Positions 43,787-53,136 of a DNA stretch of 64,000 bases are shown in pieces. The notes below the pieces were generated by a model. It was not told the DNA's origin, did no database searches, and saw only the letters and a program-made list of their open reading frames with translations. This stretch comes from ZC4RG30 sp046047615 (lineage in GTDB: Bacteria > Pseudomonadota > Gammaproteobacteria > Steroidobacterales > Steroidobacteraceae): NCBI GenBank assembly GCA_046047615.1, contig JBJOHO010000083.1:68886-132885 (forward strand). Direction: 5' to 3'. The position numbers and the translations under genes were made by a program. How positions within the stretch are numbered: position 1 is the stretch's first letter; each line of letters starts with the position of its first letter.

Positions 43787-45994
43787 ATGAACCTTCCCAT
43801 TTCCCGCGCCGTGCGGGCTTCGCTCGTCGCCAGCCTGGCCTTCCCTGCCTTTGCGCAGGAACCCGCCCCCGAGGCGCTTGAGACCGTCTACGTGCTCGGT
43901 GCCGGCGAAACCCGCCAGGTGCAGCAGGTCAGCAGCGCGCAGATCGACCAACTGCCCGCCGGCACCACTGCCTTGAAGGCCATCGAGAAGCTGCCGGGCG
44001 TGAACTTCCAGTCCGCCGACCCGTTCGGCGCCTATGAGTGGTCGACGCGCATCACGGTGCGCGGCTTCAACCAGAACCAGATGGGCTTCACGCTGGATGG
44101 CGTGCCGCTGGGCGACATGTCGTATGGCAACCACAACGGCCTGCATGTCAGTCGCGCCGCTGCGTCCGAGAACATCGCCAGCGTGCAGCTGGCGCAGGGC
44201 ACCGGTGCGCTGTCGACGGCGTCGACCAGCAATCTGGGCGGCGCCCTGCTTTTCACGACCAGCGACCCCTCGCGCGAGCGTGGCCTGCGCGCCGAAGTCT
44301 CGACGGGCAGCGAGCACACGGAACACTATTTCCTCCGGGCCGACTCGGGCCAGATGGCAACCGGGACCCGCGTGTTCGCATCGTTTGTCGACCACAGCGC
44401 GCGCAAGTGGCGCGGCAGCGGCAGCCAGGGCGGCCAGCAGTTCACGGTGAAGGCGGTGCAGGACGCCGGCGACGCCACGCTGACGGCCTATTTCAACTAC
44501 TCCGACCGCGCCGAGACCGATTACCAGGACCTGTCCTACGACATCATCGAGCGTCGCGGCTATTTCCATGACAACTGGTACCCCAACTACGCCGGTGCCG
44601 TCGCTGCGGCCGATGCCTGCGCTGCAGCGGGCTACTCCGATCCCGTGGCCTGCGACGACTCCTACTGGAACGCGGCCGGCCTGCGCGTTGACAAGCTGGG
44701 CTACCTCAAGGCCGTTTTGCCCTTTGCCGGGCGCTTCACGCTGGGCGTCACGGGCTACAAGCACGAGAACGTCGGCCAGGGCCTGTGGGGCACGCCCTAC
44801 CTGGCGACGCCGTCCGGTGCGCCGCTGACCATCCGCACGACGGAGTACGACATCGACCGCCGCGGCGCGATGGCCTCGCTGGTGGGCGACTTCGGCAGCA
44901 ACACGCTCGAGGTCGGCGCATGGCTGGAACACAACGACTTCAACCAGGCCCGCCGATTCTATGGTGAGGAGTCGCGCAGCACGCCGTCGCGCTCGTTCTA
45001 CCAGCTCCAGCGCAATCCGCTGCTGACGCAGTGGGAATACGCCTTCGAGACCGAAACCACCGTCGTGTACGTGCAGGACGACATCAAGCTGGGCAACTGG
45101 CGGGTGAATCTGGGCGCCAAGTCCGTGGACGTGACCAACACGGCCCGCACGCTGGTCGGCGCCGACAAGAGCGGCACGATCAAGGCCGAGCGCAGCTTCC
45201 TCCCGCAGGTCGGCGCGCTGTACAAGGTCAGCGACACGCACGAGGTGTTTGGCGACATCTCGCGCAACATGCGCGCTTTCGTCAGCGCCGGCACGGCGGG
45301 TCCTTTCGGCACGTCCGCCGCAGGGTTCGCGGCCATCAAGGACACGCTGCAGCCTGAGCTGGCGACCACCGCCGAACTTGGCTGGCGCTACACCACGCCC
45401 GAGCTGTTCGGCTCGCTGACGGTCTACCACGTCGAGTTCAGCAACCGCCAGCTGTCGATCCAGCAGGGTGCCGGCATCATCGGCAACCCCTCCGTGCTCG
45501 CCAACGTCGGCGGCGTGACGACGGACGGCGCGGAACTGGCCATCGGCTGGAAGCCGGTCAGCGGCGTGACCTGGTTCAACTCGCTGTCCTACAACGACTC
45601 GACCTATGACAACGACTACACCACCAACGGCGTGGTCGTGCCGGTCAAGGGCAAGCAGGTGCCGGACGCTCCTGAATTCATGCTCCGCTCCGAGCTGTCG
45701 TTCGAGAGTGGCAACTGGTTCGGGCGCGTCGACGGCAACTACACCGGCAAGCGCTACTACACCTACCTGAACCAGGGCCAGGCCGACTCGTACGTGCTGT
45801 TCAACGCCATGGGCGGCTACCGCTTCAATGAGGCGGTGTCGCTGCAACTGGACATCACGAACCTGTTCGACGAGCGCTACATCTCGACGGTCGGGTCCAA
45901 CGGCTTCGTGAACGCCGATCCGGGCGGCACGAACCAGACCTTGCTGACCGGCGCCCCGCGTCAGGTGTTCGTGGCCCTGAAGGCCCGTCTGTGA
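43787..45994 (+). CDS. TonB-dependent outer-membrane receptor
   Basis: The 735-residue protein has a signal peptide (ASLVASLAFPAFAQ), a TonB box-like ETVYVLGAG and a plug domain (~45-150: ALKAIEKLPGVNFQS, TRITVRGFNQNQMGFTLDGV, NLGGALLFTT). It ends in a 22-strand beta-barrel with the late INLFDERY-type block (ITNLFDERYISTVGS). The final residue is Leu rather than the usual aromatic. AAAGG precedes the ATG at 43787. The PhoD-like gene starts in its stop (GTGA), hinting that the substrate is a phosphorus compound or complex (inference). Confidence 0.94.
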   Translation: MNLPISRAVRASLVASLAFPAFAQEPAPEALETVYVLGAGETRQVQQVSSAQIDQLPAGTTALKAIEKLPGVNFQSADPFGAYEWSTRITVRGFNQNQMGFTLDGVPLGDMSYGNHNGLHVSRAAASENIASVQLAQGTGALSTASTSNLGGALLFTTSDPSRERGLRAEVSTGSEHTEHYFLRADSGQMATGTRVFASFVDHSARKWRGSGSQGGQQFTVKAVQDAGDATLTAYFNYSDRAETDYQDLSYDIIERRGYFHDNWYPNYAGAVAAADACAAAGYSDPVACDDSYWNAAGLRVDKLGYLKAVLPFAGRFTLGVTGYKHENVGQGLWGTPYLATPSGAPLTIRTTEYDIDRRGAMASLVGDFGSNTLEVGAWLEHNDFNQARRFYGEESRSTPSRSFYQLQRNPLLTQWEYAFETETTVVYVQDDIKLGNWRVNLGAKSVDVTNTARTLVGADKSGTIKAERSFLPQVGALYKVSDTHEVFGDISRNMRAFVSAGTAGPFGTSAAGFAAIKDTLQPELATTAELGWRYTTPELFGSLTVYHVEFSNRQLSIQQGAGIIGNPSVLANVGGVTTDGAELAIGWKPVSGVTWFNSLSYNDSTYDNDYTTNGVVVPVKGKQVPDAPEFMLRSELSFESGNWFGRVDGNYTGKRYYTYLNQGQADSYVLFNAMGGYRFNEAVSLQLDITNLFDERYISTVGSNGFVNADPGGTNQTLLTGAPRQVFVALKARL

Positions 45995-47157
45995 CCGCAG
46001 CCAGCTCCCACGGCTGGACCCGCCGGCGGGCGCTGGCATTGGCCACGATGGCGGCGGGGGCGGCAGTCGTGCCGCCCCTCGCCACGCCGGCCCCCGGCGC
46101 ACGCCCCGCAACGGGCGTGCCCGATGGCCACTTCGAGGGTCCGCTGACGCGGATCGCCTTCGGCTCCTGCGCGAAGCAGCACAAGGACCAGCCCATCTGG
46201 TCAGCCATCATGGCCACGCGCCCGGAGCTGTTCATCTTCCTTGGCGACAACGTCTACGGCGACACGCGCGACATGGACGTGCTCGCTGCCCAGTACCGGG
46301 CCTTGGGGGCCAAGCAGAGCCATCAGCGGCTGCGCAGCACCACCCGCGTGCTGGCCACCTGGGACGACCATGACTTCGGCGAGAACGACGCCGGTGGCGA
46401 CTATCCGCTCAAGGAAGAATCGCGCCGCATCTTCTGTGATTTCTGGAACGAACCGGCGACCTCGCCGCGCCGCAGCCGCGACGGCATCCATGCGTCCTAC
46501 GTGTTCGGGAAGGCACCGCGCCGTGTGCAGGTGATCCTGCCCGACCTGCGCTTCAACCGCACACCGATCCGGCGGGACAGCGTGTTCGCGCCGGATGATG
46601 CCACTTACGCGCAGCGCATCGCGGAGTTGGCGCGGGAAGGCCGCGAAACCCCTGGCTATTACCTCCGCAATCCTGACCTCAGGGCGACGATGCTGGGTGA
46701 GCGGCAGTGGCAGTGGCTCGAGGCGCAGCTGCGTGTGCCCGCCGAGGTGCGCATTCTGGCTTCAAGCCTGCAGGTGGTCGCGGACTTCCCGGGCTGGGAG
46801 GCGTGGATCAACTACGCGGACGACCACCAGCGCCTGCTGGAGACGATCCGGCGGACGCGCGCGCACGGCTTGGTCTGCATCAGCGGCGACACACACTATG
46901 CCGAAGTGTCGCGACTGGAGCGCAATGCGCCCTATCCTCTGTGGGACATCACCTCCAGCGGCCTCACCGAGGTCTGGCCGGTCCTGCCACCCAACGCCCT
47001 GCGCGTGGGCGAGGCCTTTCGCGAGCCCAACTTCGGCATGCTGCATATCGACTGGAGCGGGCGGCATCCTCTGGTGGTTGCCGAGATCCGTGACATCGCC
47101 GGACGTGCCACCCACGTCCAGCGTATCGACACGCGCGACCTGCAGACCGGGGGGTGA
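45991..47157 (+). CDS. PhoD-like alkaline phosphatase (Tat-exported)
   Basis: The 388-residue protein opens with a Tat-type signal (WTRRRALALATMAAGAAVV). It continues with PhoD-family metallophosphoesterase blocks: RIAFGSCAKQHKDQPIW, FIFLGDNVYGDTRDM, ATWDDHDFGENDAGGDYP and VCISGDTHYAEV. These enzymes release phosphate from phosphomono- or diesters using Ca and Fe. It begins at GTG 45991 overlapping the receptor stop. The product would act in the periplasm on what the receptor imports. Confidence 0.93.
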   Translation: MTAASSHGWTRRRALALATMAAGAAVVPPLATPAPGARPATGVPDGHFEGPLTRIAFGSCAKQHKDQPIWSAIMATRPELFIFLGDNVYGDTRDMDVLAAQYRALGAKQSHQRLRSTTRVLATWDDHDFGENDAGGDYPLKEESRRIFCDFWNEPATSPRRSRDGIHASYVFGKAPRRVQVILPDLRFNRTPIRRDSVFAPDDATYAQRIAELAREGRETPGYYLRNPDLRATMLGERQWQWLEAQLRVPAEVRILASSLQVVADFPGWEAWINYADDHQRLLETIRRTRAHGLVCISGDTHYAEVSRLERNAPYPLWDITSSGLTEVWPVLPPNALRVGEAFREPNFGMLHIDWSGRHPLVVAEIRDIAGRATHVQRIDTRDLQTGG

Positions 47158-47182
47158 CCCCGCGAAGCCCCCAAGTCAGGCT

Positions 47183-48532
47183 ATGCTCGCTTCCATGGAG
47201 CGAGCAGCCCCCGGTCTGCCATCTGGCAGAAGCAGCAGACCGCCTCGGGTCGCGGCCGGGGGGCTCGCTGTCCTGGCAGCCTTGCTTGCCGCCGCAGCAG
47301 CCGGCGCCGCCTCGCCGGCGCCGTGGTGGCACCAGGTCGTTGACGAGGCCGAATCGGCCGGCCTGCTGATGCCGGAGCTCGAACAGCGCGATGACGGCGT
47401 GCTGGTGATCCGCTACCAGAACCGCTCCGGGCATATGGAACCGGAGGCGATACGCCGGCTGCTCTCCCTGGTGCACCGTGACGCGCCGTCCGGCATCCGC
47501 AGCGTCGTGCTGGAGCGCCACACGCCGGGCCAGCCACTTCATTCGGTCACGTGGCAGCGGGGCGACGCACTGCCGGGCGGAGGTGAGCCGCCGCCGCGCG
47601 TGATCCAGCCATCGCGCAGCAACGTCAGCGACCTGCCCGCGGACAGCGGGGCGACACAGCGCCTGGACCGCCTGCACGACGGACTGTTCCTCGGCGTCCA
47701 GCGCGTGATCGCCGCGGCCGACAGCCACTTCGTCGAGGCGGATGAGACGCCTGCAGCCGTGCCGGTCTCGCCCTTCCGCATCGGCCTGCAGGGGGGCGTG
47801 GTGCGCGAAGGCCGGCAGTGGTCGCTGGAGCCCCGCCTCGACGTCGACATGCTGTTGCAGATGCCCAACCTGCAGCGCCGGCTGAAGGTCTACATCACCA
47901 GCGAACGCACTGATGAGTCGCCGGCGGATCTGGACCGGGGCGGCAGCCCGCTGCGCGCCGGCCTGCGGCTGCTGGCCGCCCGCGACGTGGAACTGGACCT
48001 TGGCGTGCGCGCCGACGTCCCGCCCGTGGCGCACCTGTCACTGCGCTGGCAGCGGCGCTTCGAGGCCGGGGACTGGCAGCTGCATCCTTTCGCCAAAGCG
48101 TATCTGGAATCCGGCGATGGCTTCGGGGTCGCCTGGGGCGCAAGCCTGGACCGCTGGTGGGGCCCGGTCGTGGCCCGGGCCGGCGCCTACGCCAACTGGC
48201 GCCACGAGACTGGCGACACCGGGTGGATCCAGGTGCTCACGCTGGCGCACACACGCGAGGTGCTGCGCTCCGGCCGCTACAGCGATGTCGTCGGCGGGAG
48301 GGACTTCGCCCGCGGCTATGGCGCCCAGTTCCTGGCCGAAGGCAGCGATCTGCGTGGCCAGGAGCGCTACGAGGCCAGCCTGTTCCTGAAACGGCCCGCG
48401 GGCCGCGACTGGCTGTACTGGAATCTCACGCCCTTCGTGCGCTGGGAGGGCGTCAACGACTGGCGCGCCGACCCGGGCCTGCGGCTCGGTATCGACGCGC
48501 TGTTCTGGGGCCTGGCCGGCGAGCCCCGCTGA
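47183..48532 (+). CDS. Predicted outer-membrane protein of unknown function
   Basis: The 449-residue protein has a signal peptide (VAAGGLAVLAALLAAAAAGA). A middle region (~35-110) has DDGVLVIRYQNRSGHM. The C-terminal half alternates hydrophobic and polar residues like beta strands (VELDLGVRADVPPVAHLSLRW, VGGRDFARGYGAQFLAEG), consistent with a barrel. I do not recognise the family. A second ATG at 47195 is possible. It follows the PhoD-like gene by 25 bases and so is probably cotranscribed with the receptor. Confidence 0.8.
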   Translation: MLASMERAAPGLPSGRSSRPPRVAAGGLAVLAALLAAAAAGAASPAPWWHQVVDEAESAGLLMPELEQRDDGVLVIRYQNRSGHMEPEAIRRLLSLVHRDAPSGIRSVVLERHTPGQPLHSVTWQRGDALPGGGEPPPRVIQPSRSNVSDLPADSGATQRLDRLHDGLFLGVQRVIAAADSHFVEADETPAAVPVSPFRIGLQGGVVREGRQWSLEPRLDVDMLLQMPNLQRRLKVYITSERTDESPADLDRGGSPLRAGLRLLAARDVELDLGVRADVPPVAHLSLRWQRRFEAGDWQLHPFAKAYLESGDGFGVAWGASLDRWWGPVVARAGAYANWRHETGDTGWIQVLTLAHTREVLRSGRYSDVVGGRDFARGYGAQFLAEGSDLRGQERYEASLFLKRPAGRDWLYWNLTPFVRWEGVNDWRADPGLRLGIDALFWGLAGEPR

Positions 48533-48550
48533 TCCGCCGGCGCTGCGGCC

Positions 48551-50260
48551 TCAGAGCAGGCTGCCCGTATCGCCTTCGCCCAACATGGCCTTGCGGACCA
48601 GCGGTATCGGCGGGCCGCCGTAGGACAGGAACTGGTCGTGGAAGGCCTTCCACGCCGCCTCGCCGCCCCGCGTCGCCGACCAGTCGTCCCGCAGCTTGCG
48701 GATCATCAGCTTGCCCAGCGTGTAGTTGAGGTAGGCGGGGTCGTAGGTGCCACGGGCCGCCTGCTGCCGCGCCGTGCCCACGTCCTGGAAGGCCTTGTCG
48801 ACGAACAGTTGTTCGCTCTGTGCCAACGTCATGCCCTCGGTATGCAGGCCGATGGCCGACAGGAAGCGGGCGTTGCGCAGCAGGGCGTTCGACAACTGGC
48901 CGACGCGCGCCTCGGCGCTGCGGCCACGCAGTCCCTTCTCCAGCATCATTTCCTCGGTGTAGTGGGCCCAGCCCTCGGCGAAGGCGTAGCCCACGAACAG
49001 CCGGCCGACGGGCGAGGCCGCGCGGTTGGAATGCAGGAACTGCAGGAAATGGCCGGGCCAGACCTCGTGCGCGCTGGTGAACAGCAGGTCCGCCTCGCCG
49101 GGTACGTAGGCATCCTGCTCGGCCGCCGACCATGACGGATCAGGCGGCGAGATGTAATAGACGGAGGCCAGCCCTTTCTCGTAGGGGCCAGGGATGTTGA
49201 TGTAGGCGCTGTTGGCCCGCTGGTGCGGCGGCGATTCGGCCACCAGCGCAGCCTCGGTGCCGGGGATGCTGACGATGTCCCGCTCGACGAGGAAAGCCCG
49301 CAGTTCCTCAAGTTGGCGACGCGCGCCCTGCACGGGCCCGCCTTCGGCCTTGCGCGCGCGGACCTTGCTGATGCAATCGGCCGGCGTGGCACCCGGCGCA
49401 AATTCGGCACAGGCCTCGCGCAGGGCCTGCAGGTTGCGCTCGAGATCGGTCTCCCCGGCCTTCTTGAGCTCGGCCAGCGGCGTGGTCACGCCCTCGGTCG
49501 CGCGCAACATGGCCGCAAAGCGTTCGGCCCCCAAGGCAAAGGCCTGTGTCGCTTGCGGTCGCTGCTCCTCCAGCCACGCCACATGCGCCCGCAGCGCACT
49601 CGCGGTGGTGCTGCTGGCGGCCTTGAGTTCGGCCTGCCGCGCCGCGTCCTGCACGCCGGCGAAAATCGCGATGGCATCGCCCTCGAGAAAGTCCGCCAGC
49701 CCGGCAAAGCCGCTGCTGGCGCGCTGCAACTGGCTCTGAACCAGCGGCAGTTCCAGGTTCTGCTCAGCAGACTGCAGTACTGGCGGGATCGCGGCGAGGA
49801 ACTTAAGGTAGGCCGACAGCCGCTCCGCCACGGGCGCGTACTCCCGCTCCAGGTAGGGCGAGGGATCGATCGCCTCGAGGTAGGACACGGGATTGGTCCA
49901 CGGCTGCCGGGCCTCGGCGATCCAGAACAGGTTGCCGTCAATCAATTGCAGCAGGTAATCGCGCTCGAAGCGCTGCTCCGGCGTCAGGTCCGCGGCCTCG
50001 ACCGACTGGAACGCCTCGCGTGCGGCCCGCAGTTGCGCAATCCGCGCCTGCAATCCTGCAGCACTGAAGTCGCCGATGCGGCCATCGAACTCATGACGGC
50101 CCTGGTACACCGCGAAAGCAGGCTCGGCCACGAACTCCGCCTCGATGAAGGCGTCGCGGCGCGCTGTCCAGTCCGGCGCCTGCGGGGCACAACCCGCCGC
50201 GGAAAACACCAGCAGTGCTGCTGCCCCGAGGAACGCCGCACCCTTCCGTGATCGATCCAT
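48551..50260 (-). CDS. DUF885 family lipoprotein (predicted metallopeptidase-like)
   Basis: The 569-residue protein has a lipobox VFSAAGC and a DUF885 domain. The late motif SAHEVWPGHFLQFLHSN resembles the HExxxGH metal site of the family, and FAEGWAHYTEEMMLEKGL supplies further ligands. DUF885 proteins are thought to be zinc carboxypeptidase/M32-like enzymes acting in the periplasm; substrates are unknown. The ATG 50260 is chosen because the lipoprotein signal begins there. It starts one base after the CNNM gene stop, making a likely two-gene operon. Confidence 0.93.
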   Translation of the reverse strand: MDRSRKGAAFLGAAALLVFSAAGCAPQAPDWTARRDAFIEAEFVAEPAFAVYQGRHEFDGRIGDFSAAGLQARIAQLRAAREAFQSVEAADLTPEQRFERDYLLQLIDGNLFWIAEARQPWTNPVSYLEAIDPSPYLEREYAPVAERLSAYLKFLAAIPPVLQSAEQNLELPLVQSQLQRASSGFAGLADFLEGDAIAIFAGVQDAARQAELKAASSTTASALRAHVAWLEEQRPQATQAFALGAERFAAMLRATEGVTTPLAELKKAGETDLERNLQALREACAEFAPGATPADCISKVRARKAEGGPVQGARRQLEELRAFLVERDIVSIPGTEAALVAESPPHQRANSAYINIPGPYEKGLASVYYISPPDPSWSAAEQDAYVPGEADLLFTSAHEVWPGHFLQFLHSNRAASPVGRLFVGYAFAEGWAHYTEEMMLEKGLRGRSAEARVGQLSNALLRNARFLSAIGLHTEGMTLAQSEQLFVDKAFQDVGTARQQAARGTYDPAYLNYTLGKLMIRKLRDDWSATRGGEAAWKAFHDQFLSYGGPPIPLVRKAMLGEGDTGSLL

Positions 50261-50261
50261 C

Positions 50262-51581
50262 TCAGCCCATCCTTTCCGGTGTCTGCCCGGTCCGCAAAGC
50301 CTGCGATTCGCGCCGGCCGACCAGCAGCTTGTCGATGACCAGACCATCCATGTCAACCACTTCGATGGCCAAGTCGCGCCACGCCATCTTCTCGCCCTGC
50401 TGGGGCAGGCGCCCCAGGTGCCAGAGCACGAAACCGGCCATGGTGTTGTAACTGTCACCGCGTGCCAGATCCTTGCGATCCAGCAGGCGTTCGGCCTCAT
50501 AGATGGGCAGGTGGCCGTCGATGAGCCACGAACCATCGTCGCGCTGCTGCGCACCGGCGGCGTCGCGGCTGCCCATTTCGGGCCACTCGCCGGCGATCGC
50601 CTTGAGGATGTCGGCGGGCGTGACCAGCCCTTCGATGCCGCCATATTCGTTGGTGACCACGGCCAGGTGCACGCTGGAACGCCGGAAGGTCTCCAGCAGT
50701 TTCAGCACCGAGATGCCCTCGGGCACGTGCAGCGGTGGCTGCACGTCGACATCCGGGTCCAGGGCCCCGCGGCGCAGGGCCTCGCCCACGTTGGCCAGCG
50801 AGATGACGCCGATCAGTTGTTCCAGTTCGCCACGACAGAGCAGGAAGCGGGCGTGGCCACTGCGGCGTGCCTCTTCCCACAGCGTCGCCACGGGCTCGCC
50901 GGCATCCAGCCACAGGATGTCGCCGCGCGGCACCATGATCGAGTCGACCTTGCGGTCGGCCAGGCGCAGCACGGAGTCGATCATTTCCGCCTCGTGCCTG
51001 TGGATGGCGCCCTTGCGCATGCCCTCGCTGGCCAGGGCGCGCACGTCGTCATCGGTGACGGCGCCCTGCGAAGTGCCGCCCGACGGCAGCAGGCGCAGCA
51101 GGGCATCGGTGGAACGCTGCAGCAGCCATACCAGCGGTGCACCGGCGTTCGCGATCCAGTGCATCGGCAGGGCCACGACCATGGCCCAGCGATCGGCGTG
51201 CGCCATGGCCAGCCGCTTGGGCACCAGTTCGCCCAGTACCAGGGAGAAGTAGGTCATCACGACGACGATCGCGCTGAAGGCCAGCTCCTCGGCATACGGT
51301 GCCGCCGGCGGCCAACGGGACAGCATGGCGGCCAGTTGCGCCGAATAGGCGGCGCCGCTGTAGACACCCGTGAGGATGCCGACCAAGGTGATGCCGATCT
51401 GCACCGAAGACAGCAGGCGCGTGGGATCGTCGAGCAGGGCCAGCGCGGCCCGGGCCCCGCGGTGCCCCTGCTCAGCCAGGGCCTGCAGGCGCTGGCGTCG
51501 CGCCGAGACCAGCGCGAGCTCGGCCGAGGCGAACAGGCCATTGAGGAAGATCAGACCAAGGATGACCGCTGCTTCATGCAT
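50262..51581 (-). CDS. CNNM/CorC-type transporter (hemolysin C-like)
   Basis: The 439-residue protein has an N-terminal CNNM domain with about four membrane helices (AAVILGLIFLNGLFASAELALVS shows the signature). Paired CBS domains follow (~205-320: VDSIMVPRGDILWLDA, VTNEYGGIEGLVTPADIL), then a C-terminal CorC_HlyC domain (WLIDGHLPIYEAERLL). Related proteins export Mg or other divalent cations. The start at 51581 fits the first helix. Confidence 0.94.
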   Translation of the reverse strand: MHEAAVILGLIFLNGLFASAELALVSARRQRLQALAEQGHRGARAALALLDDPTRLLSSVQIGITLVGILTGVYSGAAYSAQLAAMLSRWPPAAPYAEELAFSAIVVVMTYFSLVLGELVPKRLAMAHADRWAMVVALPMHWIANAGAPLVWLLQRSTDALLRLLPSGGTSQGAVTDDDVRALASEGMRKGAIHRHEAEMIDSVLRLADRKVDSIMVPRGDILWLDAGEPVATLWEEARRSGHARFLLCRGELEQLIGVISLANVGEALRRGALDPDVDVQPPLHVPEGISVLKLLETFRRSSVHLAVVTNEYGGIEGLVTPADILKAIAGEWPEMGSRDAAGAQQRDDGSWLIDGHLPIYEAERLLDRKDLARGDSYNTMAGFVLWHLGRLPQQGEKMAWRDLAIEVVDMDGLVIDKLLVGRRESQALRTGQTPERMG

Positions 51582-51658
51582 GACGGTCGTGTCGCAAACA
51601 CATGGTGACAGGCGCGGCGCCCTGGGGAGGGCGGGACCCCGATCATAGCGCGCCCCCG

Positions 51659-51681
51659 GCGCAACGCATTGATTGTTGCGC
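51659..51681. repeat. Inverted repeat upstream of the MATE gene
   Basis: Seven-base perfect arms GCGCAAC and GTTGCGC flank a nine-base A/T-richer centre (GCATTGATT). The site lies 58 bases before the MATE start and 77 bases before the divergent CNNM start. An operator is possible; no regulator is adjacent. Confidence 0.55.
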
Positions 51682-51739
51682 GACAGCATCAGCAACGCGG
51701 CAGCGCCATCACGCCGGTCTTGTGCTTTCATTGCCGCCC

Positions 51740-53098
51740 ATGAGAACGATCGACCCCCACCGCCCCATCTGGCTGGTCTTCCTCGGCTTCCTCGGGCCGA
51801 TGATGCTGGCCAACATCCTGCAGTCGTTGTCGGGGACGCTCAACAACATCTACCTGGGGCAGATGGTCGGCATCAATGCACTGGCAGCCGCCTCGGCGTT
51901 CTTTCCGCTGTTCCTGTTCCTCATCTCTTTCGTGATGGGCCTGGGCTCCGGCAGTTCGGTGCTGATCGGCCAGGCCTGGGGCGCGCAGCAGCCCGAGCGC
52001 GTGCTGGCCGTCGCGGGCACCACGCTCAGTGTCGGACTGCTCGGGGGGCTGGTGGTGGCCCTGACGGGCGGCTTCTTCGCGGAAGGCCTGCTGCGCGCGC
52101 TGGCCACACCCGACAGCATCCTGCCCGAGGCGACGGTCTATGCGCGCATCGCCCTGCTGTCCATGCCAGGCTTCTTCATCTTCATCCTCGCCACCTCGAT
52201 CCTGCGCGGCGTCGGCGACATGTTCACGCCACTGCGTGCACTGGCGGTTTCCACCGGCATCAGCATGCTGCTGACGCCTGCACTCATCAAGGGCTGGCTG
52301 GGCCTGCCGCCGATGGGGGTGACGGCCGCGGCGTTCGCCTTCGTCGCCTCGTTTATCGGCAGCCTGGTGTGGTTGGCCCTGCATCTGCGGACCAAGGGAC
52401 ACGCGCTGGCGCCAGGTGCGGCCCTGCTGCGCCACATGCGCATCGACCCGGCCATCCTGCGGCTGATCCTCAAGATCGGCGTGCCCACGGCATTGCAGAT
52501 GGTGGTGATGTCGCTGGCAGAGATCGCACTGCTGTCGCTGGTCAACGTGCACGGCGCGGACGCGACTGCCGCCTACGGCATCGGCAACCAGGTGCTGGGC
52601 TATGTGCAGTTTCCGGCCATGTCGATCGCCATGGCCGCCTCGATCCTCGGCGCCCAGGCCATCGGCGCCGGACACACCGAGCGTCTCGGCGCGATCACCC
52701 GTGCCGGCCAGCTCATCAACCTTGCGGTGACCGGCACGCTGCTGGTGCTGTGCTACCTGTTCTCGCACTCGATCATCGGCATGTACACCGGCAGCGTGGA
52801 AGCCACGCGCATTGCCGACAGCCTGCTGCGCATCGTGCTGTGGAGCACGCTGCTGTTCGGCGCCGCCGCAGTCTTTTCCGGCGTGATGCGCTCCAGCGGC
52901 GCAGTGCTGGCTCCCACATTCCTGTCGATCGGCTGCATCGTGCTGGTGGAAGTCCCCACGGCCTATGCGCTGAGCGGGCGCTACGGACTGGACGGCGTGT
53001 GGATGGCCTACCCCGCCACCTTCGCCGCCATGCTGGTGGCGCAGGGCCTCTATTACCACCTGGTGTGGCGGCGCCGGCGCATTGCCCGGCTCATCTGA
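51740..53098 (+). CDS. MATE-family efflux transporter
   Basis: The 452-residue protein has 12 predicted membrane helices in two halves of six. The first contains LGFLGPMMLANILQSLSGTLNNIYLGQ and the second ILKIGVPTALQMVVMSLAEI with GADATAAYGIGNQVLGYVQFP. MATE pumps export drugs or metabolites in exchange for Na or H. An ATG at 51740 follows a short A/T-rich leader; no strong Shine-Dalgarno is seen. Substrates are unknown. Confidence 0.95.
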   Translation: MRTIDPHRPIWLVFLGFLGPMMLANILQSLSGTLNNIYLGQMVGINALAAASAFFPLFLFLISFVMGLGSGSSVLIGQAWGAQQPERVLAVAGTTLSVGLLGGLVVALTGGFFAEGLLRALATPDSILPEATVYARIALLSMPGFFIFILATSILRGVGDMFTPLRALAVSTGISMLLTPALIKGWLGLPPMGVTAAAFAFVASFIGSLVWLALHLRTKGHALAPGAALLRHMRIDPAILRLILKIGVPTALQMVVMSLAEIALLSLVNVHGADATAAYGIGNQVLGYVQFPAMSIAMAASILGAQAIGAGHTERLGAITRAGQLINLAVTGTLLVLCYLFSHSIIGMYTGSVEATRIADSLLRIVLWSTLLFGAAAVFSGVMRSSGAVLAPTFLSIGCIVLVEVPTAYALSGRYGLDGVWMAYPATFAAMLVAQGLYYHLVWRRRRIARLI

Positions 53099-53103
53099 CC
53101 CGG

Positions 53104-53131
53104 CTTCCTGGCCGCAGCGCGGCCGGGGAAG
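53104..53131. terminator. Hairpin between convergent MATE and MFS genes
   Basis: CTTCCtGGCCGC and GCGGCCgGGGAAG can pair (one bulge) around a three-base loop. It lies between two convergent stops. No T-run follows on either strand, so it may be a weak bidirectional terminator. Confidence 0.45.
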
Positions 53132-53136
53132 CGTGT

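Noticed and set aside
46595..47182. In-frame extension upstream of the outer-membrane protein
   Set aside because: It runs through the PhoD-like gene in another frame; the signal peptide after 47183 marks the real start.
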